Assembly (NCBI GenBank): GCA_019638515.1
Contig: JAHBTS010000001.1
Coordinates: 434,001-498,000 of the forward strand
Direction of reading: 5' to 3'
Length of the DNA: 64,000 bases
Origin: Chitinophagales bacterium
GTDB lineage: Bacteria; Bacteroidota; Bacteroidia; Chitinophagales; LD1
Part shown: positions 9,739-18,718 of the stretch, piece by piece
How the letters are laid out: every line of letters starts with the position of its first letter
Numbering within the stretch: position 1 is the stretch's first letter
Position numbers and translations under genes: made by a program
The notes under the pieces: generated by a model
Told to the model about the DNA's origin: nothing
Database searches by the model: none
The model's input: the letters and a program-made list of their open reading frames with translations, nothing else

Positions 9739-10779
9739 TTATGGTTGCAAAAGAATTTTTTGCAAAAAGTCGGCAAATGCGCGGTGTCCTTGGTTATTAA
9801 AGTGTGCATCGGGATAAGGATAATACATGCTGCTGTTTAAATTAGGCACAAAACAGTGTTGCCCTAAAGTTTTATCTTGCAGGAGCGCCTTGTATTTTGC
9901 TTTGAAAGGTGTACGGTAAAATGCCAATTCTTTATATTCTGGAATAAGTGCAATTACAAATGGAATGTTTCGTTTAAGGCACTGCTGCTGTATGGCATAG
10001 AGATATTTTTTTGAAATGCTCATGCTTTTTATGGCATTGTCTTTATCGTTTTTTTCTTTCCATTGTAGCGATATGGCAAGCAGCCGCGCGGCCAAGGCAC
10101 TGCGGGTGGCAATTTTTTCAAATAGGTTGTCGGGTTTAGTAATACGGTATTTTTCAAAAGCATAGTACTTATAGGCAGCTTCTGCCGATGGTAAAAATTT
10201 GTTGCCATCTAATGCCAATAGTGCTCCGGCATTGGTATAGTAATAGAATGGCGAAAGACGGATATCTCTATCGTGTAGCATTACATCGTTTCCGGTATAA
10301 AAAACCACCACTACCATATCGGGATGTATACTGTCTGCATAAATAGAAGCAATAGTTTGGTATTGCAGCGGATCGGCAATTGGAATGCCAAAGTTGAAAA
10401 TGTTTAGTGCCTCATTTTTGTTGAGTATGTCTGCAAAACAACTGTCTTGCGGTTCTGCGCTCATGCCCCATGTAAAGCTGTCGCCAATAAGCATTATCTT
10501 CTTTTTTGAAGAAAGTTGGAGTTGTTCTTTGTTGAATCTAAATCCCCAATTGTTTATATGCTTAAAGTAATTGCGGTTGGCAATTAAAAGTCCATTGGAA
10601 TCTGAAATAAAGTGAGGGATTTCTATAAGCGAATCTACCGTTTTAAAATTGCTCCATGCCGGTTGAATATTGCCGGGCATAAATCCTTTTACACGCAATG
10701 CTGTTTCTATAATTCCCAAAAGAATTATTAGAAGTATTGCCTGGAACAGCAACCATTTTGCAATGCGTATTATTTTCAT
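9739..10779 (-). CDS. SGNH/GDSL-type hydrolase, membrane-anchored
   Basis: A 346-aa protein with one N-terminal transmembrane helix (about residues 8-27) and a periplasmic SGNH domain. The block I nucleophile is S101 in IMLIGDSFTWG, block III is G163-N164 in FYTGNDVM, and block V is D323/H325 in DAHFNNQG. These are the residues of acyl- or acetyl-ester hydrolases such as O-acetyl transfer or removal enzymes of envelope glycans and lipids. The start codon overlaps the stop of the large exporter fusion by 4 bases (ATGA), so the two are translationally coupled and probably act on the same product. Confidence 0.85.
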   Translation of the reverse strand: MKIIRIAKWLLFQAILLIILLGIIETALRVKGFMPGNIQPAWSNFKTVDSLIEIPHFISDSNGLLIANRNYFKHINNWGFRFNKEQLQLSSKKKIMLIGDSFTWGMSAEPQDSCFADILNKNEALNIFNFGIPIADPLQYQTIASIYADSIHPDMVVVVFYTGNDVMLHDRDIRLSPFYYYTNAGALLALDGNKFLPSAEAAYKYYAFEKYRITKPDNLFEKIATRSALAARLLAISLQWKEKNDKDNAIKSMSISKKYLYAIQQQCLKRNIPFVIALIPEYKELAFYRTPFKAKYKALLQDKTLGQHCFVPNLNSSMYYPYPDAHFNNQGHRAFADFLQKILLQP

Positions 10780-13700
10780 TTACTCATGGATTTTAGTACA
10801 GTAGTACCGTTAAAGGAACCAATGTTTTCCCAAGTTTTACTGCTAGTAAACGTACTTGCCTCTTGTTCGGGCAGCAGCAATAAAGCATAGGTGTATTTAA
10901 TGGCTGCAAGATTTTGTAGAGCATCTTTTCCGTGAGCAAGAACCGCATCGAAATGCCTATTTTGTACTGCGTTTATATTTGGAAGAAAAGAGAGTTGCTC
11001 ATTAGCCATATAGCAATTGGCGGCAATGCTTCGTTGCTCTTCGTTGCTTTCTACGGAAGTGATGTTTCTGCTGCTTTCGAGTAAGTAAAGCATGAAGGTA
11101 AAAAAGCCGTAGCCGGAATGTAGTTCAACAATACTTCCCTGTTGCGGCAAGTGGGAGTGGAGTATGTTTATTAGTGGTGTTTTTTGTGTGAATTTTTTGG
11201 CGGCTCTTTCTATGGCAGAACCTTTATAGTAATAATTTGAGACTAATTTTTGTGCAAAGTAAGCAGGTGTTTCAATTTGGTTTTTTAGTGTTGCCAAATT
11301 ACTTTTAAAAAGTTTTGAAATGTTTTTTGCCCGCTCTGCATAGCCGTTTCCATAAGAAGTGTCTTGCGGAGTAATTCGTGGTAAAAATTTCATAGTCATG
11401 GTGCCGTCAAACAACATAAAGTCGCCCTTTTGCATGGTGTGGTGAATGCCATGTAGCACCAATGGTGCAATATCTAAATGGAGCTTTTCTGCAAGAAAAA
11501 ATGCGCCTTTATGAAAGCGTTTTAGTTTGCCATCGGGTGTGCGCGTGCCTTCGGGAAACACAGCAATGGAATAACCTTGCGCTACTATTTTTTCAAATTT
11601 CTCGATAGCGGGATCTACACCTTCCATTACCGGATAATAGTCTGCCAGTTGCACCACCTTGCCAAATACAGGAGAATAAAATACCCACTTATTGGTGAGC
11701 AAAATAAGTTTTGGATGTTGCATGGCTATTACCAAAATATCTAAGAACGAACTGTGGTTGGCAATAATTACCGCAGGTTTTGAAAAATCCATATTGTGTT
11801 TATCAATATGTACTTTCCGCACATTTGCCATAAGATATACCAGCGATTTTACAAAGAATCGAAGTATGTGGTGGTACCATAATTTTCGTTTTTGCTGCGA
11901 AATAAATGGCAAAGCATACAGCAGTACAAAACCAATAAGCGTAAGCAGCAATGCCGTAAATGTAAAGTAGGTAAATGCACCAATGGCGAGTAACAGTGTG
12001 CGCAATGTCCACGGTGCTAATTTTTTTTCTTTTCTGCTTTGTATAAAGTAGTTGAATAAAAAAGGCTGTACAATTTGCCCAATAATAAATACGCTTAGAA
12101 TGCCAATAATTGAAACTGCAGCAATTGATTTTAATGCCGGATGCTTGCCAAAATACAATACACCTAAGCCAAGCAAAGTGGCTAAAGCACAGAGTAAAAT
12201 AGAGATTCTGTGTGTTTGTAAATGGGGCTTCCCATTTTTGTATTTGCCAATTAAGCCATCGGAAATAAATATGCTGAAATCATCGCCCAAGCCAAAAATG
12301 AATGTGGAGATAACAATATTGATGAGGTTGAAATGAATACCTAAAAATCCCATTATTCCCAATATCCAAATCCATGAAAGCAACATGGGAATAAACGTAA
12401 TAACAGCGAGTTCAATTCTGCCATAGCCTAGCACCAATGCAATGCTTACAATAAAAATAGTGTAAGCTAAAATTGAATTAAAATCGGAGTAGAGTACTTC
12501 TACAAGTGCATTGGAAATAATTTGTTTATCGAGTAAGATAATGCCGGGCAATTGCTGTATGGTAGTATATACTTCATCTCTTTTAGTTTTTTCAATCGTT
12601 ACACTACTAAAGATGGTAGCGTTTTTAGAGGTTTGTGAAACTAAGCCATTGCCAAAGATTGTAAGCAACTGTTGTTGTTCGCTTGCATTTAGTTCGGTGC
12701 TTGAGTTAAAGAAGTTTTGTTTGAAATGCAGAAATACATTTTCATTGAATCCGGCCTTTTGCAAAGCACTTTCTACCTTGGTTAGCAGAAGATTTTTTTT
12801 GTGTTCTGTCCAATAGTTGTTCCAAAAAGTTATTCTGTGTTGTTGTACTGCCTGCGATGGCAACACATTGCTAAACGAAGCATACTTGACAATTCTGCCT
12901 GTGGCAGTGTTTTTTTTCAACTGCTGCAACAGGGCTTCGTTTTGCTGCAGGGCTGTTTGTAAATTGGTAGCAGTTGTGGCAATAAAAATTGTTTTAGAAG
13001 TGTCGTTTTGTAGCCACAAAATCTCTTTTTCTGCCGATTGTAGTTTTTGATTGGTGTAGTTGAGGTCGTTTAGCTCGCTTACAAATTTCACCTTTGAAAT
13101 TTGAGTGTAAAGCAAAGCTGTGAACACTATCACCGTTAAGAATGCAATAGCGTTTAAGTGCTTGCTAACTCGTGGGTTTAAGGAAAAGAAGGTTGCGTTT
13201 TTGAATTGTAATGTTCCAACGGTTGGCGGAGAAAATTGAGGAAGCAAGAACAATGTAAAAAGAGCAGCTCCGCACAAACTTAAGCCTGCCAGCAATCCGA
13301 AATCGTGTAGTATGGGCGAAGCCATTAAAGTAAGCGCTAAGAAGGAAGCTACGGTGGTAAAACTTCCCAGTGTAAGCGGTACCCATAATTCGCTTATGGT
13401 TTGCCGGATGTCTTTCAAAAAACTTAACTGCGTAAAGTAGTGTAGCGAATAGTTAATGGCAATACCCAATACAATTGAGCCTGCTGCCAGCGAAATACCT
13501 GAAATGTTTCCTTGTAAAATATAAATTATTCCTAGCGAAAATACCAAGCCGAAAGCCGCAGGAAGCAGCATTAAAACAGGAATTCGCTTGCGCCTGAAAA
13601 AAGCTAACGTAAGCAATAGAATTCCGGCAATGGTGAGCGATAATGTAAGTTTAGTATCGCGCTGTAGCTGTACTTTATTGCCGTTGGCTACCAGCAATCC

Positions 13701-14450
13701 GCCAAACATAAATACCTGTGCATATGGATAATTGGCTTCCAAATCATCTTCAATTTGTTGCAGTTGAATTGCAATGCTATCGGCATGTTTTTTTTGTGCG
13801 CTGTCGGTTAGGGTTAAGAATAGAAGTATGCTTTTTTGTTCGTCTGTAAACAAGTAACCTTCGTATAGCTCAATTCTTTCATCTACTTGCAGCGATTGCA
13901 TGCGTTGGAGTGGCGTAAGCGCCATGCCTAGAGGATCGTTTGAAAAGAATTTTTTAGCACCAATACCCGAAATGGTGTTGAGTAAATGGGCATTGGTTTT
14001 TAATTTTTCCTCTAAATTATTGCCGGCAAGTAAAGAGTCGAATTGCGTATAGTCGCTGCTGTCTAAAAAAACCGGAAGGTGCTTAGATACGGTTTCTTGA
14101 ACATCAAAAATGGCAGATTCATCTATGTGCAGCTTTAGTTCTTTAATGTGGTTTGGTAAGGCTGTTTGCAACTTTTGCTCCAATGCATCGGCAGCTGCAA
14201 TAAGCGTATCGGTATTGGCACTGTTTGTTTTTATCTTAAAAACAATTTTATCGTAGAGGCCGCTTGCTGCCTGCAATTCATTTATTTTCTGGAGCGAAGA
14301 ATTGCCCGGAATAAGTTTAGAAATATCGTTTTCAATATTTATTCGAGCCGCCAGCCAGCCAAATATCGCAAACAAGCAAACCGATAACAGAATCGGCACC
14401 CATTTTTTGCTTCTAAAAAAATCGAACACACGCACTGGAAGTTCCTGCAT
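10776..14450 (-). CDS. Trifunctional MMPL-family exporter / PlsC-like lysophospholipid acyltransferase / SAM-methyltransferase-like fusion
   Basis: A 1224-aa inner-membrane protein. Two MMPL/RND halves (membrane clusters at about residues 260-410 and 650-840) each begin with a periplasmic loop. A PlsC acyltransferase domain follows, with NHSSFLD at about 898-904 (HX4D) and FPEGTR at about 965-970. The last ~150 residues resemble a class I methyltransferase (SIVELHSGYGFFTF, then a VESNEEQR acidic strand end). This order is known as a trifunctional family in Bacteroidota. MMPL proteins export lipids, so the domains may acylate or modify a lipid and move it across the membrane. ATG 14450 is preferred to TTG 14501. 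The start region faces murB 75 bases away. The methyltransferase part is short and may be degenerate. Confidence 0.9.
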   Translation of the reverse strand: MQELPVRVFDFFRSKKWVPILLSVCLFAIFGWLAARINIENDISKLIPGNSSLQKINELQAASGLYDKIVFKIKTNSANTDTLIAAADALEQKLQTALPNHIKELKLHIDESAIFDVQETVSKHLPVFLDSSDYTQFDSLLAGNNLEEKLKTNAHLLNTISGIGAKKFFSNDPLGMALTPLQRMQSLQVDERIELYEGYLFTDEQKSILLFLTLTDSAQKKHADSIAIQLQQIEDDLEANYPYAQVFMFGGLLVANGNKVQLQRDTKLTLSLTIAGILLLTLAFFRRKRIPVLMLLPAAFGLVFSLGIIYILQGNISGISLAAGSIVLGIAINYSLHYFTQLSFLKDIRQTISELWVPLTLGSFTTVASFLALTLMASPILHDFGLLAGLSLCGAALFTLFLLPQFSPPTVGTLQFKNATFFSLNPRVSKHLNAIAFLTVIVFTALLYTQISKVKFVSELNDLNYTNQKLQSAEKEILWLQNDTSKTIFIATTATNLQTALQQNEALLQQLKKNTATGRIVKYASFSNVLPSQAVQQHRITFWNNYWTEHKKNLLLTKVESALQKAGFNENVFLHFKQNFFNSSTELNASEQQQLLTIFGNGLVSQTSKNATIFSSVTIEKTKRDEVYTTIQQLPGIILLDKQIISNALVEVLYSDFNSILAYTIFIVSIALVLGYGRIELAVITFIPMLLSWIWILGIMGFLGIHFNLINIVISTFIFGLGDDFSIFISDGLIGKYKNGKPHLQTHRISILLCALATLLGLGVLYFGKHPALKSIAAVSIIGILSVFIIGQIVQPFLFNYFIQSRKEKKLAPWTLRTLLLAIGAFTYFTFTALLLTLIGFVLLYALPFISQQKRKLWYHHILRFFVKSLVYLMANVRKVHIDKHNMDFSKPAVIIANHSSFLDILVIAMQHPKLILLTNKWVFYSPVFGKVVQLADYYPVMEGVDPAIEKFEKIVAQGYSIAVFPEGTRTPDGKLKRFHKGAFFLAEKLHLDIAPLVLHGIHHTMQKGDFMLFDGTMTMKFLPRITPQDTSYGNGYAERAKNISKLFKSNLATLKNQIETPAYFAQKLVSNYYYKGSAIERAAKKFTQKTPLINILHSHLPQQGSIVELHSGYGFFTFMLYLLESSRNITSVESNEEQRSIAANCYMANEQLSFLPNINAVQNRHFDAVLAHGKDALQNLAAIKYTYALLLLPEQEASTFTSSKTWENIGSFNGTTVLKSMSK

Positions 14451-14525
14451 GGCTGCAATTTTCAAAACTTTTTGCTTGTTGAAAAGAAACCTTCTCCACA
14501 AAATGGCGAGGTGTATTTTTACGCA

Positions 14526-15554
14526 ATGATTTTTGAAAACTATTCTCTCTTAAACTTCAATACGTTTGCCATGAATGTGCAGGCGGCACATTTTGCAGCG
14601 TTTAGTACCGAGGCAGAGCTGCGCCATTTATTGCAGGTGGTACGTGAGCAGGCATGGAAAATGCTGGTATTGGGCGGTGGCAGCAATGTGCTGTTTACGC
14701 AAAATTGGGATGGTATTGTGCTTCAAAATACATTGAAGGGAATTGAAGTAGTAGGGCAGGAAAATGAATATACTTTGGTGAAAGCCGGAGCCGGAGAATT
14801 GTGGCACAGTTTGGTTTTGTATTGCATTGAGCGGAATTTGGGCGGTATAGAAAACCTTTCGCTTATTCCGGGTTGTGTGGGTGCTGCACCAATGCAGAAT
14901 ATTGGCGCTTATGGCGTAGAATTAAAAGATGTGTTTGAGGAGCTGGAGGCAATGGAGGTAAAATCGGGTGTTGTAAAGAAATTTAAAACTGCCGATTGTG
15001 GATTTGGTTATAGAGAGAGCGTGTTTAAACGCGAATTTAAAAATCAATTTGTAATTACATCGGTTACGCTTAGGCTTAAAAATTTGAATGTGTTTCCATA
15101 TTACACATTTAAAACATCGTATGGAGATATAAAACAAAGATTGGAAGACATGCAGGTGCAGGAACTTTCGTTGCAGGCAGTAAGCAATGCCGTTACAGCC
15201 ATTCGCCAAGCTAAATTGCCCGATCCAAAGGAACTAGGCAATGCAGGCAGCTTCTTTAAAAATCCTGTGATAAAGCAGGCGCTGTTTGAAAATATCAAAC
15301 TGCAATATCCGCTTGTACCTTCTTTTCCGGCAGAGCATGGCAATATTAAAATCCCTGCAGGTTGGTTAATTGAGCAATGCGGTTGGAAAGGTAAGCGTGT
15401 TGGCAATACAGGTTCTCATGCCAAGCAGGCATTGGTTTTGGTTAATTATGGAAATGCTACCGGAGCCGAAGTGTGGCAGTGTGCACAAGATATTCAGCAA
15501 AGTGTTTTAGAAAAATTTGGAATAACAATTGAACCGGAAGTAAACGTTTATTAA
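14526..15554 (+). CDS. murB: UDP-N-acetylenolpyruvoylglucosamine reductase
   Basis: A cytosolic 342-aa flavoenzyme that makes UDP-MurNAc for peptidoglycan. FAD-binding motifs LGGGSNVLF (about residues 56-64) and NLSLIPGCVGAAPMQNIGAY are clear. The proton-donor serine is S242 in NAGSFFKNP and the C-terminal glutamate lies in EPEVN. The YRES-containing insert (GFGYRESVFK) makes it a type I MurB like that of E. coli. ATG 14526 is chosen because homologues start just before NFNTF; an upstream in-frame TTG at 14472 would add 18 unlikely residues. It is divergent from the exporter fusion. Confidence 0.96.
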   Translation: MIFENYSLLNFNTFAMNVQAAHFAAFSTEAELRHLLQVVREQAWKMLVLGGGSNVLFTQNWDGIVLQNTLKGIEVVGQENEYTLVKAGAGELWHSLVLYCIERNLGGIENLSLIPGCVGAAPMQNIGAYGVELKDVFEELEAMEVKSGVVKKFKTADCGFGYRESVFKREFKNQFVITSVTLRLKNLNVFPYYTFKTSYGDIKQRLEDMQVQELSLQAVSNAVTAIRQAKLPDPKELGNAGSFFKNPVIKQALFENIKLQYPLVPSFPAEHGNIKIPAGWLIEQCGWKGKRVGNTGSHAKQALVLVNYGNATGAEVWQCAQDIQQSVLEKFGITIEPEVNVY

Positions 15555-15577
15555 GCGCGAAAGGCTAACATTGCATT

Positions 15578-16597
15578 ATGAAAAAGCAATTTTTTTCTAT
15601 ATCGGCATTGTGGGTATTATTGCTCAGTAGTTGCCAGTTTTTTGAGAAGAAGCCATCTACAACAGTTGTTGCTCCTAAGGTAGATACACTAGATTCGGCA
15701 ACAGTTGGCGGCATTACTAAGTTAATAGCGTTAGACTCGCTTCAGCCGGATTTGTATGTAAAACGTGCCACTATTTACGAGGCCAACGAAGATTATGGAA
15801 ATGCCATAAAAGACATGCGCAGGGCAATGATGTTAGATTCCAACTATGTGCCGTATTACAAATATGTAGCAGAACTTATTACCAAAAGTGGCGACCCTTT
15901 GCGTGCCATTGCTTTCCTTGAGCGTGCTGCTAAAATGGATTCTGCCGATGCCGAAATATATGCTATGATGGGAAAGTATCGTTTTATTATGCACGATTAC
16001 GATCGCGCACAGTTGCTATATGCCAAAGCACTTAGTGTAGATAAGTTTAATCCAACCATTCATTTTTTGCGGGGAGTAACTTTTAAAGAAATGGGCGATA
16101 CTACCAAAGCTGTAAGTGCTTTTCAAACAGCAGTAGAGCAAGATCCAAATTTTTACGATGCGTATATTCAATTGAATCTATTGCTCGCAGCTAAAAATAA
16201 TAAGGCGCTGGCACAAAAATATTTAGATAATGCCATTAAAGTAAAACCTAAGAGTGAAGAGGCGCTATATTCAAAGGGATACATGCTTATAGAAAATAAG
16301 CAGTATGCCGATGCCGAACAAATTTTTAGGCAAATAGTTGAGATAAATCACCAGAACGATGAGGCGCTTTATGCTCTCGGAGTTTGTTATCTAATGCAAG
16401 ATTCCATTATAGAGGCCGATAAAATGTTTTCGTTGGCTATAAAGGTAAACCCAACGTATGCTGAGGCGCATTACAAAAAAGGTGTGTGCCGCGAAGCTAT
16501 GGGCAAAAAGGATGAAGCTAAAATGCACTATACAAACGCATTGAATATTAAGCCCACTTACAAGCCTGCACAAGACGCGCTCAATAAATTGAAGTAG
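15578..16597 (+). CDS. TPR-repeat lipoprotein
   Basis: A 339-aa lipoprotein: hydrophobic signal followed by the lipobox LSSC, with C19 as the acylated residue. From about residue 50 to the end it is tandem tetratricopeptide repeats (about eight), for example DADAEIYAMMGKYRFIMHDYDRAQ-like units and AEAHYKKGVCREAMGKKDEA. TPR lipoproteins act as protein-interaction scaffolds at the envelope. No enzymatic domain is visible. It starts 23 bases after murB on the same strand, so the two may be co-transcribed. The function is not known. Confidence 0.85.
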   Translation: MKKQFFSISALWVLLLSSCQFFEKKPSTTVVAPKVDTLDSATVGGITKLIALDSLQPDLYVKRATIYEANEDYGNAIKDMRRAMMLDSNYVPYYKYVAELITKSGDPLRAIAFLERAAKMDSADAEIYAMMGKYRFIMHDYDRAQLLYAKALSVDKFNPTIHFLRGVTFKEMGDTTKAVSAFQTAVEQDPNFYDAYIQLNLLLAAKNNKALAQKYLDNAIKVKPKSEEALYSKGYMLIENKQYADAEQIFRQIVEINHQNDEALYALGVCYLMQDSIIEADKMFSLAIKVNPTYAEAHYKKGVCREAMGKKDEAKMHYTNALNIKPTYKPAQDALNKLK

Positions 16598-16601
16598 GAA
16601 A

Positions 16602-18686
16602 TTATTCGGCACTAATGGAGAGTTCTACTCTTCTTTCGCGGGCAGCAGCAAGACTGTAAACACTATTGCGCAAATCGGTTAATGCATCGCTAATATTTTT
16701 AGGCGCTGTTTCTTCTCCGTGCGTAATGCGTTCCAATACTAAATTTCCATTGGTGATGAACGGAAGTAAGCTGCCGTTGTTGTATTGCTGAAAGAAATTG
16801 AATACACTGGCAGATCTGCGGTTGCCGAGGTGTATATTGTATTCGTTGTAGTGTAGAGGTGAGCAATATCCCGAAATTTTTACAGTAATTTTTTTACCAC
16901 TGTTGAGTTGCTTATTTATTTGCGAGGCTACCGAAACGAGCTTTGCAAAACTTGCTTCTACTGTGTCTCTAAACCAAGTTTGAAGAGCCTGATTGGTATG
17001 TTTTTCTGCACCTTGCCAATTGTTTTTGTAATACTCCTGTTGTTTGTTTATGTACGACTCGTATGCAGTAAGGTAACTTACATCGGTAGTGTCTGCCAGT
17101 GTTTTTGGATTGGGTTCATCGTTGTGAAAGTAGAGTGTTACGTGTGTGTAAAGCAAACTGTTATTTGCCGAAGAGTTGTGCGTTTCGGTAGGTGTTGTTG
17201 CTAATTTTAAGGTGCTGTCGGGAGTTGTGTTTACATGAGCAGTAGCAACCGTGTCGGTAATTGCAGGCTCTGTTACGAGTGGTTGCAAAGTAGCCGCAAC
17301 CAATGTGTCTTGGGTGCGAACTGTGTCTTTTGCAATGCTGCTTTTTTGCGATGCTGCATAAATATCGTTGCAGCAGGTTTCTGCTTCAATAAACTTGGAG
17401 CCTAAGCGATTGCTCGAAAAGAAAGCAACAGAATCGTACACAGCATAGTAAAGTTCGTTGGCAGGAGAATTGATGGGCTTGCCCAAATTGATGGGCTTCC
17501 CAAATTCGGCTTTAGATAAGGAATGTACAGGCGCAGCAAAAACATCGAAAGCACCGTAGCCGTAGTGCCATTGCGATGCAAAATAAAGTTGCTTGGCATC
17601 GGTATCGGCAAAAGGAGTTACCTCATCGTCAATAGAATTGATATTGCTTCCTGCATTTTGTGGATAATCCCATTCGGTGGCATTTAATCGTTTACTAATC
17701 CAAATGTCCATTTTGCCTTTAGTGCCAGGGCGGTTAGAAGCAAATAGCAGCCACTGTTTTCCATCGGGTTCGTTCCATATATTGGGATGTGTGGCGGTGT
17801 AGCCCAATAGGTTAATGTTTACAGGTAGTTCTTTGGCTGTGCCCCATTGATTGTTTGTAAAGGTTGAAACAAAAATTTTACATCGTGTAGTGCCGCTTTC
17901 GGTATGGCATTGTGTAAAAAAAACTTCTTTTCCGTAGCTGCTGCTCAAAGAAAAAAAGCCGTTGGCAATATGCTTGGCCGATGTTTCAGTAATGCCGGGT
18001 AAAAAGCTCTCGCCTGTTTCTGCCGAAATTATTTGTGTTCTAAATGTTTTGCCTTTCACAGGTTTGGTAGAAGAGTAGTAGAGTTTTCCATCGGTAGAAA
18101 TAAATGGATTTAGTTCAGAAAAAGTGGAGTTTATACTATCGGGCAAATGCGTGATTTCTATAGGTTTTACAGAGTCGTTTGCCAATGCCCATGCACAACT
18201 TTCTATAAGTTGTTGAACCTTTAGTGCGTAAAAATCTTTTTTGCGGTATTTGTGTTGAAAGGTAGTGAGGTGTTGCTTGGCAGCTTCGTACGCACCTTGG
18301 TTAATAAGCATATTCCCCAGCCAAAAGTTGCAGAGTGGAAAGCTGTTTTCTTTATCGGTTTTTAGGGCTTGTTCATAGCCTTTTGCAGCATTGGTGTAAT
18401 CGTTGAAAAGCCTAGATGCTTCGGCAAATCCGTACCATATTTCGGGTTGTGCATCATCTTTTTCTACGGCTTGTTTAAAGTATTTGGCAGCGGCATAGTA
18501 CTCGCCATTTTTTAAACTTTCGTTTGCTGCTTTATAGAGTTGTTCAATAGTTTGTGAAAGGATTGTGGTGGGTATTGCCAATAGTAAGCACACCAGCCCG
18601 TACGCCAAGCTTTTAGTATGTAGAATAGATAATGTGTGGCGGTAATGCAATAGAGATTTTTTCAGCGATAGTATAATTTGTTTCAT
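16602..18686 (-). CDS. TPR / PD40 beta-propeller / OmpA-like protein (PorE-like, T9SS-associated)
   Basis: A 694-aa exported protein. After a signal-anchor (about residues 25-46) come TPRs (about 46-180, including YYAAAKYFKQAVEKDD), then a WD40-like PD40 propeller (about 190-420, blades such as GKLYYSSTKP and QWLLFASNRPG), then a low-complexity linker. A C-terminal OmpA-like domain (about 590-694) carries YNIHLGNRRSASVFNFF. The usual GHTD of OmpA is replaced by GYCSP. This domain order matches PorE, which ties the type IX secretion system to peptidoglycan, and related accessory proteins. It is the last gene of a three-gene minus-strand operon, 32 bases after the PorP/SprF gene. Confidence 0.85.
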   Translation of the reverse strand: MKQIILSLKKSLLHYRHTLSILHTKSLAYGLVCLLLAIPTTILSQTIEQLYKAANESLKNGEYYAAAKYFKQAVEKDDAQPEIWYGFAEASRLFNDYTNAAKGYEQALKTDKENSFPLCNFWLGNMLINQGAYEAAKQHLTTFQHKYRKKDFYALKVQQLIESCAWALANDSVKPIEITHLPDSINSTFSELNPFISTDGKLYYSSTKPVKGKTFRTQIISAETGESFLPGITETSAKHIANGFFSLSSSYGKEVFFTQCHTESGTTRCKIFVSTFTNNQWGTAKELPVNINLLGYTATHPNIWNEPDGKQWLLFASNRPGTKGKMDIWISKRLNATEWDYPQNAGSNINSIDDEVTPFADTDAKQLYFASQWHYGYGAFDVFAAPVHSLSKAEFGKPINLGKPINSPANELYYAVYDSVAFFSSNRLGSKFIEAETCCNDIYAASQKSSIAKDTVRTQDTLVAATLQPLVTEPAITDTVATAHVNTTPDSTLKLATTPTETHNSSANNSLLYTHVTLYFHNDEPNPKTLADTTDVSYLTAYESYINKQQEYYKNNWQGAEKHTNQALQTWFRDTVEASFAKLVSVASQINKQLNSGKKITVKISGYCSPLHYNEYNIHLGNRRSASVFNFFQQYNNGSLLPFITNGNLVLERITHGEETAPKNISDALTDLRNSVYSLAAARERRVELSISAE

Positions 18687-18718
18687 GTAGTTGTTACCCT
18701 CCTTTCTTCAAACAAAAC

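Noticed and set aside
12511-13050. Plus-strand open frames antisense to the MMPL fusion
   Set aside because: They lie wholly inside the clearly coding minus-strand gene and have no recognisable motif.
14451-14501. TTG start at 14501 for the MMPL fusion
   Set aside because: Homologues begin near the ATG at 14450, and the 17 extra residues are not conserved-looking.
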